From Verticillium longisporum (taxonomy: Eukaryota > Ascomycota > Sordariomycetes > Glomerellales > Plectosphaerellaceae), in NCBI GenBank assembly GCA_019188255.1, contig JAETXT010000007.1:434001-498000 (forward strand): DNA of 64,000 nucleotides. The letters run 5' to 3'. Shown here one piece after another: positions 1 through 12,028 of the stretch; the stretch's first letter is position 1, and each line of letters starts with the position of its first letter. The position numbers and the translations under genes are program-made. The notes beneath the pieces are model-generated. The model worked only from the letters and a program-made list of their open reading frames with translations. It was not told the origin of the DNA and searched no databases.

Positions 1-59
1 GTCGGGTCGGGGTGAAGTGAACCACTCGCATGGGTGAACCACTCGCTTGTGGATTACGT
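1..59. mobile_element. Right end of a Fot1/pogo-type DNA transposon, cut by the window edge
   Basis: The first 59 bases are GC-balanced and end in ATTACGT followed by TA (60-61), then abruptly become AT-rich. Read on the other strand the end is ACGTAATCCACAAGCGAGTG, the form of a Fot1/Tan1-type terminal inverted repeat next to a TA target duplication. A GCGAGTGGTTCAC motif occurs twice in the repeat. The inner bases (GTCGGGTCGGGGTGAAGTG) match the inner side of the right end of the complete element at 5167-7024 (GTCGGGTCGAGGTGAGGTG), so the two belong to related subfamilies although their outermost bases differ. The rest of the element lies outside the window. Confidence 0.75.
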
Positions 60-61
60 TA

Positions 62-3000
62 TTATTTATATTATATATATAGCTAATTAGCTATATATAT
101 TATTTATATATAAAGCTCGTCTATTCGTATTATTTATATATAAAGCTTATCTATTATTTATATTATTTATATTATATATATAGCTAATCGGCTATATATA
201 TTATTCGTAAATCTTATATATTTATAAAGTTATAGTATTACTTTAATAATTAGCTATTATTATATTAAACGAGATAAGATAACTTCCTTTCTTCCCTTAA
301 TCGGTAGAACTTAAAGCTAAAGCCTATTATATTATTAGATTCTTACTTAATCGGTAATAAGTAGAAGTTTTATAGGCTCCCTTATACCCTTCCGGATTAA
401 CGATTTCGTCTATTACCCTAATCGGTCTATTATTATTATCTAATTATATTTATTAGCTTATCTATTTTATTCTATAATCTTTTTTACTTCTCTTATAATA
501 GTATTCGTTTAATAGTCTAGCCGCTATTCTCTATTTAAGTCTTTTAATAAGTCTATTATATTAAAATTGAATCTAACCTCGTTTAAGGGGTCTAATTAGG
601 CTAATAGATTATATTAAAGGTATATAAGAGAGATAATCCGCTTCGGAGTATTAATTGAAGTAGGGCTAGAGAGGACCTCGTCCGATTAGGGTAATAAAAT
701 AATTAATTAAGAAAAAGATAAGTCTATAGATATATAGTATAAGATTGATATTATAAGGACCTTCGAAGTGCTTACTACGAGTCTAATTAATATCCATTCC
801 CCTAATTAGCTACTCCCGATCCCCTTATCGCTAAGCTATACCTCGCTGCCCTGCCCAGTTTTAATATCTTTCTAAGTAAACGAATTAAATTATAATTAAA
901 TAATAGGAATAGGCCTTTAAGCCCTTCTATAAAGGAAACGAATAGCTAATTAAATAGTACTCTTATAATAGCTAGATATAAGCTCCCGAAGTCTCTAAAT
1001 CGCTAGTTCGTTAATTAAGGGTAGAAGAATAATTATTATTACCCTTTCTTAGCCTTTTAATAGGAATAATAGGATTAAACTATTTAAATAGGATTAATAG
1101 ATCTTATTAAACTAATCTAGTAAATACTATACTCTATAGATCTATATATCTAGTTAGTAAGTTATAGTAACTCTATTCCTTTTACCTTCCCTCTTCCCTA
1201 TAACGATTCTTTATTTTTAAGATTAATTAGCCTAATCTACTATTTTAGAGCTCTGATAATTACTAAATCCCTATTTTTACTATTCTCTCTCTCTCTCTTT
1301 TTCTCTTATCCCGGCCTCGATAATACTATCTAAGCGTAAAGCCCCTATACTTACTACCCCTCCTACTAAGAGAATAGCGAAGTATAAGAACCTAGTGAAG
1401 ATTAATTATAGGAGCTATTAATCCTAGTATATAGTATATATATCTAGTAATATTTATAAAGTCCTCTATTTAGGGTATTTAAAGTCTTATCTTATTAGTA
1501 AATAAATTAAAACTAGCGCTAATAGTATATATTACGATTTAGAGCCTAAGGGTTCCCGTTATTATAAATATACTTCTAAGTACTCTTATAAATTAATATA
1601 AACTTCTATAATCTCTATTTTCTAATATCTATAGCTTTAATAATCATTATTTATAGTCTAGTTAAGGCATTTAAGCTTATTATAAAGTTTTTAGCCGCTT
1701 AGGATAAGAATAATAAGCTAGTAAACTCTTTTCTTTATCTTTTCCCTTAATTATCTAATTATATAATTAGCTAATAGAGGATATAGGATATAGAGAAATA
1801 GTATATTATCGTTAAGGGTATATTTATAATTATTAAGGAGGAGGAGGCTAAAGGGGGTAACGACTTTAATAAAGACTTCAATAGTCTTTATAATGCCGAC
1901 TATAAGGCGGCTAGGCAGGCCATAGCTCTATAGCTCTTTAATTGCTTCTAGTAGGACTCGCTAGAGTAATTAAACTTAGAGTCTTCGGACTCTAAGGCCT
2001 AGTCCGCTTTATAGAGCGATTACTTTACTATTTTACTAATTATAGAATAGCTATTTTTAAAGTATTATTAATCGTTATTAATATTAATTATATTTACCCT
2101 TTAACTATTCTTTTCTTAATATTTAATTTATCCTTTAATCCTAATTATAACTTTATTAAAGCTTATTAATACTTCTAGTACTTAGTTTAGCGCTCCCTTA
2201 ATTATTAAATCTATAGGGTTATTACCTCTAGCGATTTAATGAATTTCATCCGATTTTATATTCTTTATAGCTTTACTATAATACTATAAGATCTATTATT
2301 AAGCATTTCTCTATTATTATACTTAATTAAATAAAGTATTAATAGAGCGAGTAGCTATTAATATAGATAACTATTTATAGGAGTAATAGTTCTAAGCGTT
2401 TATAGATCTCTTAGAGCGTCTATTTAAGGATATAAGCTATATTAAAGCCACTAATTATATTATAGATTTCGCTAGCTAGAACTAAATATATAACCTATTT
2501 ATATTTAATAGATTATTAATAGAGGATATTACTATATATTATAAAGGCATTCTCCTAATTACTAGAACGTTTATTACCTAGGAGGATAATAAATCCGATC
2601 TATAAATTAAAGTCCTTATTATTAGTAAAGGAGCTATTAATAAATATATAAAGCTAAGCTATTAAGAGATCGAGGTATATATAATTTAGGCTATAGCTTA
2701 TATTAATAATCTACTATTATATATATTTATTAAGCTATTTAAAGTCATCCTCTTATAGGTTCTTAGCTTATATTATAATAGAGAAATCGAAGGCTACTTC
2801 TAATTAATAGGTTAAAGTAATATAGGTATTATAAGCTCTCTAAGCGATATATTATTATTCTAAGCTTATTATCCTTAATATTATTAACTTTAAGCGATTA
2901 CTTTAGCTTTTCTATTATATTATAAGATTATTAGCTCTAATTTTAATAATATAGCTATTAAAGACGCTATTAGATCTTATATTAAGGATATAAGTAAGCT

Positions 3001-5166
3001 TTACTCGGAAGCTAGTATTATCGAGCTCTATTTATTCCTTTTATATAACTACGGGCTCTCTAAGGTTAAAGGTATCGTCTATCTATATCCTAATTAATCT
3101 AAAGCTCTCTCTAGCTCTAATTAGAAGTAAATATAGATCGTAGCCTATTAGAATAACGTTTAGGCGCTCTCTATAATAGTATTAATAGGTTATAAACTAA
3201 TAGAGACCTAATTCTACGATATTATAGAGCGGCTTTATAATATAGAAGACGATTCTATCGGGGTATTTATATTATAGCTCCTTAGGAATATATAGGAGAA
3301 CGTTATATAGTAGATCTATAGCGCTCTAAATATAGGCTTAATTAATATTACGAAGTATTAATTAATAGCTATATTATTATAGTATTAGGGTAATCGCTAG
3401 GATTAGCTATTAGCTATAGCGTATAATCGTAAATAATTATATTAATAGTATTATCTTCTCCTAATTACTATATCTTTAAACTATTAATCTTAACTTTTTA
3501 TATAAAATTTAAAGGAGGCCTTTTATTTCTCTTATAAGCTAGTATTTAAAGATCTTAGCGCTAGGAAATATAGATCTCCTAATTAATATAATTATTCTAG
3601 CTATTAGGAGTAAATCGATTTCCTCCTAATCGGACTATTTAAATAGCTTCCTAGAGATCGTTATTCTACTTTTATTATATAATTAAATAGCTAGGTTATA
3701 ACCCTATTATTCCCTTTTAATAATAAATTAATATTCGATCTATAAAGTCCTAATTATATTACTCTTATAATCTATAAAAGCCGCTTATAATAGATTTATA
3801 GTATTTATTAACTTCCTAGGTCTCCTATATCGTTATAATAGAATTAGCTCTAAGTATTTAAATAATTCTAGGGTCTTTAGAGTTCGAATTACTATTATCT
3901 CTCTAATCTCCTAATCTAGCGATCTATTATATAGCTTAATATATATTCCTCTAAACTCTATTAAGCTATTAACTATATTAATTATAATTATTATATTAGA
4001 AACCGATATAACTTTATAAAGACCTATTCATTTCTCCTATTCTCGGAATATAAGAATATCGCTTCCTAGCTCTAGCGATCTCGGTAATAACTATTTAATA
4101 TCTAGTCTATTATAAGTACTAAGAGTATTATTAACCTTCCGTTTAACGATTATTCGTTAAAGCTCTATTATCGCTTTATTAATTACTTTAATATATTATA
4201 CTTAGTTCGTAATAAGTACTATATTAATAATAATCCTAGGTATTACTCTAAATACGAATTATATAAATATTAATCTATTAGGCCTAATAGTATCGTTTAT
4301 TACCTTTATTACTCCTTAAAATAGCGATTCTAGGCTTATATTATAAGATTCTACCTTTAAGATCTTATATATCCTATAAATTAGTTTATAATAGCTTTTA
4401 ACTTTACTAATTAATTAATAAGCCTCTATAGGGATTTAATAATAGGTTATAATTAAGAGGCGTACTTCTATTTTAAATTTAATAGAGGTAAAGTTCATTC
4501 TAGTATTAATAATTATAATATCTAGAAGCTCTAGATAGATATCTAATTAATACCTTTTAAAAGCTTCCTATATTATATAAACTATAAAATTAAGAATAAA
4601 AGTTATAGACTAGAATCCTATATTTATATCGATTATATAGAGAATAAGCTTTGTATCTAAGTATATAATATCGATTAAAATCTTATAATTAAAATCGATA
4701 TTTAATTTTAGAATAAATATAAAGTATTATAGAGATTTCCTTTTAATCTAATAATAGTAATAGAAATAGTTTATTAGCTCTAGAATATCCCGATTTATAT
4801 TATAATCTACTCTTTAGAATAGGTTTTATAGCTTCTCTATAAATAGATAACCGAACTATTTATAAATATATTAAAGCTCTATTTCTATTAAAAACGCTAT
4901 TTTATTACTCTCTATCCCTATTATATATATAATCCTAGAGCTAGTATAAATCTTTATATCTAGGAAGAACTATAAATAGCTCTATTTACGAAAAATAAAT
5001 ATATACTCCTAGAGCTCCTTAATACGCTTTATTAGCTTATTATAAATATCATCTAAATAGATTCTAAAATCGTTTATATCCTTAATATAAAGTAAGAATA
5101 GAATATCTATTAAGATAATATAGGGTATAATCCTCTTAATTAATATTAGAATAATAATCTCCTCTA
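62..5166. other. AT-rich, RIP-like gene-free isochore (left block)
   Basis: About 5.1 kb of very AT-rich sequence dominated by TA, TTA, CTA and TAG words, with stop codons in every frame and no supportable gene. This is what heavy C-to-T (CpA to TpA) mutation of old repeats by RIP produces in filamentous ascomycetes. I could not identify the ancestral elements by eye. Confidence 0.8.
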
Positions 5167-5209
5167 ACGTACATGTACAGTGAGTGGGCCAGTACAGTGA
5201 GTGGACCAC
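5167..5209. repeat. Left terminal inverted repeat of the Fot1-like element
   Basis: 43 bp starting ACGTACATGTACAGTGAG. It pairs with 6982-7024 with a single T/C mismatch and contains two copies of a CAGTGAGTGG motif. Confidence 0.93.
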
Positions 5210-5265
5210 TTTCGCGTCATTCTCCAAACTTCAACATTCCACCTTACTTTTCTCTACAACCAGTC

Positions 5266-6902
5266 ATGGAAACACCTTCTCAAGACAGTCAGCTATTCCT
5301 TGCCCGTCAAGCAATGGAAAAAGATCCAGGGTTAAGCGCCCGACGTGCTGCAGCCATCTACAATGTCAGCCGAACGACTCTCGTTCGCCGCCAGAACGGC
5401 ACCCCATCCCGAAGCGAAATCACATCCAAATTAAAGAAATTAACAATGCTAGAAGAGCAAACGATTGTCGAATACATACTAGACCTAGATTCCCGATCAT
5501 ACCCCCTCGGTTGGATAGTGTTGGAGATATGGCGAATGTCCTGCTGGCGGCGCGCGACGCGCCACCCGTCGGACCGCGATGGGCTTCAAGATTCGTCAAA
5601 CGACAACCTGCGCTCCGGACGCGTATCTTTCGAAAGTACGACTATAAGAGGGCCCAATGCGAAGATCCCGACGCGATAAACGCGTGGTTTACGCTCGTAC
5701 GTAACATGGTCGCGAAGTACGGCGTGACGGACGAAGACACCTATAACTTCGATGAGACCGGTTTCCAAATGGGCGTTATCGCTAATGGAATGGTTGTTAC
5801 AAACTCTGAAAGACGTTCTAACGTTAAGATGAGACAGCCGGGTAATCGGGAATGGGTTACAGTGATCCAGGGCGTTGGCGCGACCGGATTCTGTGTCCCG
5901 CCATACATCGTTGTTGCGGGTAAATTTCACCTCTCGTCATGGTACGAAGAAGACGCGTTTCCTCGCGACTGGAAGGTCGCAACCTCTCCAAACGGCTGGA
6001 CTACGAATGATATTGGTCTCGATTGGATTCGGCACTTCGACCAACATACAAGGTCGCGTACTTCGGGCGCATTTCGCATTCTCATCCTAGACGGCCACGA
6101 AAGCCACCACTCCGCCAAATTCGAGCTTTACTGTAAGGAGAATAAGATCATTACACTTTGTATGCCTCCTCATTCGTCCCATCTACTCCAACCTCTCGAT
6201 GTCGGCTGTTTTGGACCGCTGAAGAAAGCGTACGGTCGGCAAATTGAGATGAAGATGAAGGCAGGTACAAACCATATCTCCAAGGAGGACTTCTTCCCAG
6301 CTTTTTTACGGCATTCCAGAATTCTATGACAGAAAAAAACATCCAGGGAGGTTTTCAAGGGGCTGGACTTACCCCCATGACCCAGAAGCAGTCCTTTCAA
6401 GGCTGGATGTGAAATTAAAGACACCAACGCCGCCAGGAACGTCTTCTGGACTCCCTAAGCCATGGGTGTGTAAGACTCCTACAAACCCGATTGAAGCCAC
6501 TTCACAGTCCGAATTCATTAAGAATCGAATCTCCCGACACCAGGGAAGCTCACCAACGTCAATGCTTCAGGCTATCGACCAATACACGAAGGGTACACAC
6601 AAGATAATGCACCAGTTCGTCCTAATGGACGCAAGGCTCAAGATACTTGAAAGCGAGAATGCTACCCTTAGCCGACGTCGGAGAGCTAAAAAGTACGTCT
6701 CAGGGAAGGAGGGAGTATGACTCTAGGTGATGGACAAGACCAGATTGCCCAGAAGGAGGTAGATGTTCAGATGAGGGAGGAAACGAGGCAGAATCCGGGT
6801 CGCGCGACTCGGGCTATACCGAAGAAACGGACCTGTGGCACCTGTGGAAATACTGGCCATAACGCGAGAACTTGTCAGATGACTATATTATCTTCTGAAT
6901 AA
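5266..6902 (+). pseudogene. Frameshifted Fot1/pogo-type transposase
   Basis: The probable start is the ATG at 5266. The first frame carries a psq-like helix-turn-helix (around ARRAAAIYNVSRTTLVRR). The coding sense then moves to another frame in the C run at about 5502-5506. That frame holds the DDE core: YNFDETGF, ILDGHESHHS and LLQPLDVGCF, with 35 residues between the second and third acidic residues, as in pogo/Fot1 enzymes. Further frame changes lie near 6302 (T run), 6372-6380 and 6705-6720. The C-terminal part ends in a zinc knuckle, CGTCGNTGHNARTC, typical of Fot1-like transposases. With about four frame disruptions this copy cannot make a full-length enzyme. The TIRs remain good, so it could be moved by an enzyme supplied in trans. 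Confidence 0.9.
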
Positions 6903-6981
6903 GGTAATGGGGCGTGATTTCAATTGATTTCCTATGTTTTTGTTTAGTTCTGGGTTGGAATGTTTGTCGGGTCGAGGTGAG

Positions 6982-7024
6982 GTGGTCCACTCACTGTACT
7001 GGCCCACTCACTGTGCATGTACGT
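6982..7024. repeat. Right terminal inverted repeat of the Fot1-like element
   Basis: Inverted copy of 5167-5209, ending in CATGTACGT directly before the TA target duplication at 7025-7026. Confidence 0.93.
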
Positions 7025-9823
7025 TATTATAAATATAAAGTTTCCTATTCTAAATCTTATTCTAGCCCCTATTCCCTATTTATTAATTATTAAGCTTAGT
7101 ATTAGAGCTATTAGGGCCTTTATCTATAAAGCTCCTATTATAGAAATTAATACTATATTTATATTAAGGATAATATTATATTATATAAAAGTATTATTAA
7201 TCTAATATTAAATAAAGAGCTACTCTATCGGAATTATTATTTTAGCCTTTAAACTATTCCTTTTAATTCTATATTAGAACGATTTATTTATTAGGAAGTA
7301 TATAATATAAGTATTTATTAGTTTATTCTCGGGATTAGATTAATAAAGATCGTTTACTCCTAGCTTATCGGAAATAGGATTACCTAATTCTAAGCTCTTA
7401 ATAGATTCTATTATTATTAGAAATTAATAGTATCCCTTCTATTAATCTCTATATACTTCCTATATACGTTTCTATTATTCTTTTAAATATTATTATTCTT
7501 TAAGAGAATACTTTATTAATCTATAATTTAATTTAAAGTATATTTAGTATTTATAAATTCTAATAGTTTAACGATTATTAATTCGAAATATTAATTACTC
7601 TTTACGATCTCCTTTTCTATTAATCTAGTAATATCCGCTCCTATAATATCTATTAATATAGAAGTATTTAAATATTCTAATATTCTCCTCTACCTTTAAT
7701 ATATTCTTAAATTTTATAGATAATATATTAAAAGATTATTTTAGCCTTATTAATATAATCTTTAGCTCTAGGATGCTTTAAATTACTTTTAAAGTATTTA
7801 TATAGAGATAAATCTCCTCTTTAAATATAGGGCTAAATACTCTCTAATATTATTAAAATCTATTTAGAAGGATTTATAGAACTTCTATTTATAGCTTTCC
7901 TATATTATTAGCTTTTATTATTATAGAATAGAATATTATTAAGCTCTAATCTATATAATATTATATTCTATTAATCTCTAAATCGAATTATTATTTAATT
8001 ATTAAATATATTTATTAGAATTATATACTTTAATTTATATATTCTAGGAAGAAAGCTTATATATACCCTAAGAATATACTTAAAAAGAATATATAAAGCT
8101 ATATATATTAGATTTATAATAGTTTATAAATATCTATAAATATCCTTATTTTATTATTAAGGATATTATAAATCTCCTTAAAGTAATTATTCTCTTTATT
8201 CTATAATAATATAAATTACTTAATTAGAGATCTATCGATTAATAAATTAACCGATTTATATAATAGTAGAATATAATATTAGAATAATAGGTTTTAAATA
8301 ATATTTAAAAGTTAATCTTATTTCTTTATAATTAAAATATAATCTCTTATTAATTAGATTATCTATTCTATTAATTAGATAACCCTAGAATTAAGGGCTA
8401 TTAGGGATCTATCCTCCTTATTTATAGTTTTCGGATTTAGGATAGCTAAACGTTCCTTATAAATTATTATTTATTATCCTATTAATCTCCCTATTCCTCT
8501 ATTCTTTAGAATATTATATCCTAATTAATATTAATCGATTCTATTATATTAAATATCTCTTTTTATAAGAATATTAGGATTAATTTCTTTAATATTTTAA
8601 TATTTATTATTCTAAGAAGAAAGATCCTATAATCTATTAGATATACCTTTAATATTTAAGTAATTATTAAATTATAAAAATCGAAGTCTTCTTCGGTCTA
8701 GCTTTAGAAGTCTTCGATAAATACTTCTAAGAAGTAAACTCCTTTTATAATTCTATATATATTTATTACTTTAAGGATCTAAATACTCTTAAGATCTATA
8801 GGTATTAAATTTAATAATCTAGGGAACTATAATTCTATTCTATTAATAATAAAGTTAATATTAAGACCCTTCTTAACCTTCTATATTAAGTATAATATAT
8901 TAAATTCCTTTAAAATATTATCGAACTCCTATTATATCTTTTTAATATTCTCTAGCTCTATTATAGAGCTATTATTATAATCCGAGGAGCTTATTATTAT
9001 TAATTTTATTAAAGCTCTATTATAATTAATTAACTATTCTATAGAGCTTCGTTTATCGGGTTTTATAATTAATAATATAGCCTAAGTAATTATCTTAAAT
9101 ATAGGAGTCCTAAGATATTTAAAGTAGACGGTACTCCTATAGATTATATTATAGAGGGTTTCTCTATTATTAAGCTCTTATAAGAATCCTAAAATATTTA
9201 AAGTAAATAATACTCTTACGATTACTTATAAAGTATAATCGATAAGCTTATATATAGTAAATTTACTATTTATAGGATCGATCCTAACTTCTCTAGCTCT
9301 AGCTATTCTATATTATATTAAACGTAATATTAATTAGTATTAAGAGGGCTTTACTATTTATATAAACTTTAATTTATTACTTTAGCTATACCTAAGAGCT
9401 CTAAATAAATAGAATAAGTAATATAAGATTTATAATAATTAATTAATAATTTCTCTCTAAATTACTATTATTTACGTAAATTAGATATATCTATCTAATT
9501 TACCGATTATATAAGCTATAAATTATATATCCTTAAAAGCTATAAATCCTAGCCCTAGTAATTACTATATTAGTAAATCCTATATAGTAATTACCGATCT
9601 AGGCAATCCCCTAATATTAGTTTAATAATACCCTTTATTTATTAATTGAGCTTAATATAATAAATACTATAAATACTAGTAATACGATAGAAATTAAATT
9701 AAGAACTTTATTTAATAGCCTAGATTATAAGGAGTAATTATACTTTATTAGGTAATTATAATATAATTATTAAAGGAGAAAAACGTAATATAGGATGGAT
9801 ATTTATAAAATTATAATTATATA

Positions 9824-9925
9824 GTATATTTACTTATATAGTATATTTACTTATAGAGTATATTTACTTATATAGTATACTTACTTATATAGTATATTTA
9901 CTTATATAGTATATTTACTTATTAT
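9824..9925. repeat. Six tandem copies of a 17-bp unit
   Basis: Unit GTATATTTACTTATATA, repeated head to tail six times with single-base differences (copy 2 ends TAGA, copy 4 reads GTATAC, the last copy diverges at its end). Confidence 0.9.
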
Positions 9926-10003
9926 ATATATTATAAAATAAAGGTTTAATAATATAAAGAATTACTTAAAATATATATTATTAAAGATATTAAAAAGCTA
10001 ATT

Positions 10004-10166
10004 TGTTACGGATGCGAGTAGCGTAGCGTAGCTACTGCGCTAAAAGGTCTAGCCAACCCAGGGTCTCTGGATTAGCTGGATGCTACGCCTATAAGGCCAG
10101 GTCTTCGTAGTTCATGACTCTATTATATAGGCCATTAACCCTATATAACTAAGTAGGTACGTAACA
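10004..10166. mobile_element. Solo LTR, 163 bp, with 5-bp target duplication TAATT
   Basis: Starts TGTTACGGATG and ends GGTACGTAACA, so the termini are the inverted repeat TGTTACG...CGTAACA with the TG...CA ends of LTR retrotransposons. It is flanked by TAATT at 9999-10003 and again at 10167-10171, a perfect 5-bp target duplication. There is no internal region, so this is a solo LTR left by LTR-LTR recombination (a very short non-autonomous element is the alternative). Its base composition is balanced while the flanks are extremely AT-rich, implying insertion after RIP of the surroundings. Confidence 0.85.
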
Positions 10167-10854
10167 TAATTTAAAGAGATAAAGAACCTAAAGGCTAATT
10201 TATCTACTTTATTAATAAATATTCTCGAGATAATAAATATATATATAGGGATAATACATGAATCCGATATTATTAAAAATATATTTACTTCTACTTCTTT
10301 AAAGGAGGATTTAAATATCCTATACTTTTTATATATATAATTTATTAAAGAGATCGTTAATATAGCTTTAAAGAACTAAAGATTACCCCTCTTATTATAA
10401 TAGTAATAGACTTAAAAGCTATTTCCGATAATATCGTAATCGAGGAGCTCTATAATAAAGATACTATAAATACGAATCTAGTTTATATAAATATAGCTAC
10501 CCTTCCTAATAACGTCGATTTAAAAGTAAACTATTAACTATACTATAACGTAATTAGGAAGTCTCTAGAATTAACGTCTTTATACGCTTCGAATTAAGAG
10601 GTAATTAAAGGTATAACTATTAAACCGAATATTATAAAGGATATATTAAAAGCGAGAAAGCGAGAGAATAAAGCCTTATATTAGTCGAGGATATTATAAA
10701 CGGAAGGTAATTCGTTTTATAGTAATGATATTTAGAACTTTTAAAGGGCTTATAACTAATAAAATATTAATAAAAGTAAATTTCTAGGGGATTACTATTT
10801 TATAATCTATAAATTAATTAAATATTAATATTATTAATAAATTAATATAATCTA

Positions 10855-10912
10855 ATAATAAAGCGTCTACTCTATACGTAGAGGATATAGGTTCGAATCC
10901 TATTATAAATAG
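10855..10912 (+). other. tRNA-like relic with an intact B box
   Basis: Contains GGTTCGAATCC inside a perfect 5-bp T-arm-like stem (ATAGG/CCTAT). It is preceded by a 5-bp stem with a 7-base loop (TCTAC...GTAGA) at the spacing of an anticodon arm. The acceptor stem and D arm cannot be paired convincingly, and position 33 of the loop is C rather than T. It may be a RIP-damaged tRNA or the head of a tRNA-derived SINE. Chance is possible. Confidence 0.25.
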
Positions 10913-11160
10913 TCGGTTTTACGGCCTTATCCCCTATTAAGCGTATAATCGTAGAACTCGAATTTTACTATATTTTAATTAATTAATAGATTAGATTAAC
11001 GATAATCTAGCTTTATTTTTTTAGATTAGAAGATCACTAAATTACTAATTAAATACTATTATTATAATTAACTATTTAGATATACTATTCTATACGATTT
11101 AATTAGTCGTTTAATTAATAGAATTAATAGGATTAATTCGATAACTATACTAGTTAAAGA

Positions 11161-12028
11161 TGAACGGTGAGGGTTTCAAAAGAGGAGCCGTCCTAGCTTA
11201 GTATATATATCTCCTTTCTTGCCTTTATTTATACATGCTTCCGAGTCGTCGGTCTAGCCATGCTGGCGCTCAGTAAATATATATCTATATATTGCCTTTG
11301 TGTCTTTTCTGCCGTGAATTGTGATTTATATTCGGCTACATGATCCGGTCCTTGGTTTCTAGACTGCGGAATCCCGAGCGGCACTGATCCGGGCAAAACT
11401 GATACTGCTGCCCACGAGACATAACGACCAGCTGCTGCCCGATGGTACTTAATCACGATGTATCAGTACCCCAGGAGTCTCTCCTGAAGATGTCTGCCTC
11501 ACAGAGCCAACTCTTCCCCAGTGTGAATTTGTTATTCTTGAACCGTGTGGTATGGCGATGCCGCATCCCTGTGTTCTCACAGTCCCTGAGAGGCACGGAG
11601 ATGTGGGGACACGCTGGGAGACCTTGGCTCCTAGATTCTCGAATGTCAGCCACGGCAGTCAAACTTCCGGGCATCACTGTATGGAAAAGAAAATAACACA
11701 AAGCCGATCTTGAAAAGGCGGTCGTTCATCCAGATACCACCACCGAGACAGCAACGGCAGAGAAAAACACGGTGAGGCAGTGTCTCCACAGCCACACGCG
11801 TCCAGTCGCCGATATCCTCCTCTGCACACACACTAGACTCACTGCGGGTTGACACACCGGGACAAGAATGGACAGTGAGATGTACTTGACCACCCGGTAC
11901 CCCTAACGCCTGTCCTATTTCTCCAACTAATCCCATGGCCTCCTTCCCGTCTCCTGCTGTCCACCGTGCCCCCATATCAGACTCCTGGTACATCCAAACT
12001 AAATACCCCGTGAAATGCATTGACGGCC
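11161..12028. other. Transition zone and 3' flank of the first transcription factor gene
   Basis: GC-balanced non-coding sequence between the AT-rich block and the stop codon at 12029. Nothing coding is recognised. Confidence 0.6.

Larger units (their letters stand above)
5167..7024 (+). mobile_element. Complete Fot1/Tan1-like (Tc1/mariner-pogo) transposon, 1858 bp
   Basis: A GC-balanced island inside AT-rich DNA, bounded by 43-bp terminal inverted repeats (one mismatch at position 10) beginning ACGTACATG and flanked on both sides by a TA target duplication (5165-5166 and 7025-7026). Each repeat holds the motif CAGTGAGTGG(G/A)CCA twice, plausibly a double transposase-binding site. The interior encodes a frameshifted pogo/Fot1-type transposase on the plus strand. 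The length is usual for Fot1/Tan1 elements (about 1.8-2 kb). Because the element itself is not AT-rich while both flanks are, it probably inserted after its surroundings were mutated, or escaped RIP as a low-copy element. Confidence 0.93.
7027..11160. other. AT-rich, RIP-like gene-free isochore (right block)
   Basis: Same composition as the left block, continuing to about 11160, where GC-balanced sequence resumes within a few tens of bases. There are no supportable genes. It contains a 17-bp tandem repeat (9824-9925), a non-AT-rich solo LTR (10004-10166) and a tRNA-like B-box relic near 10870-10905, each listed separately. Confidence 0.8.

Noticed and set aside
1..11160. CRISPR-like or centromeric array in the AT-rich block
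   Set aside because: No regularly spaced repeats except one short 17-bp tandem array; RIP of old transposons explains the composition.
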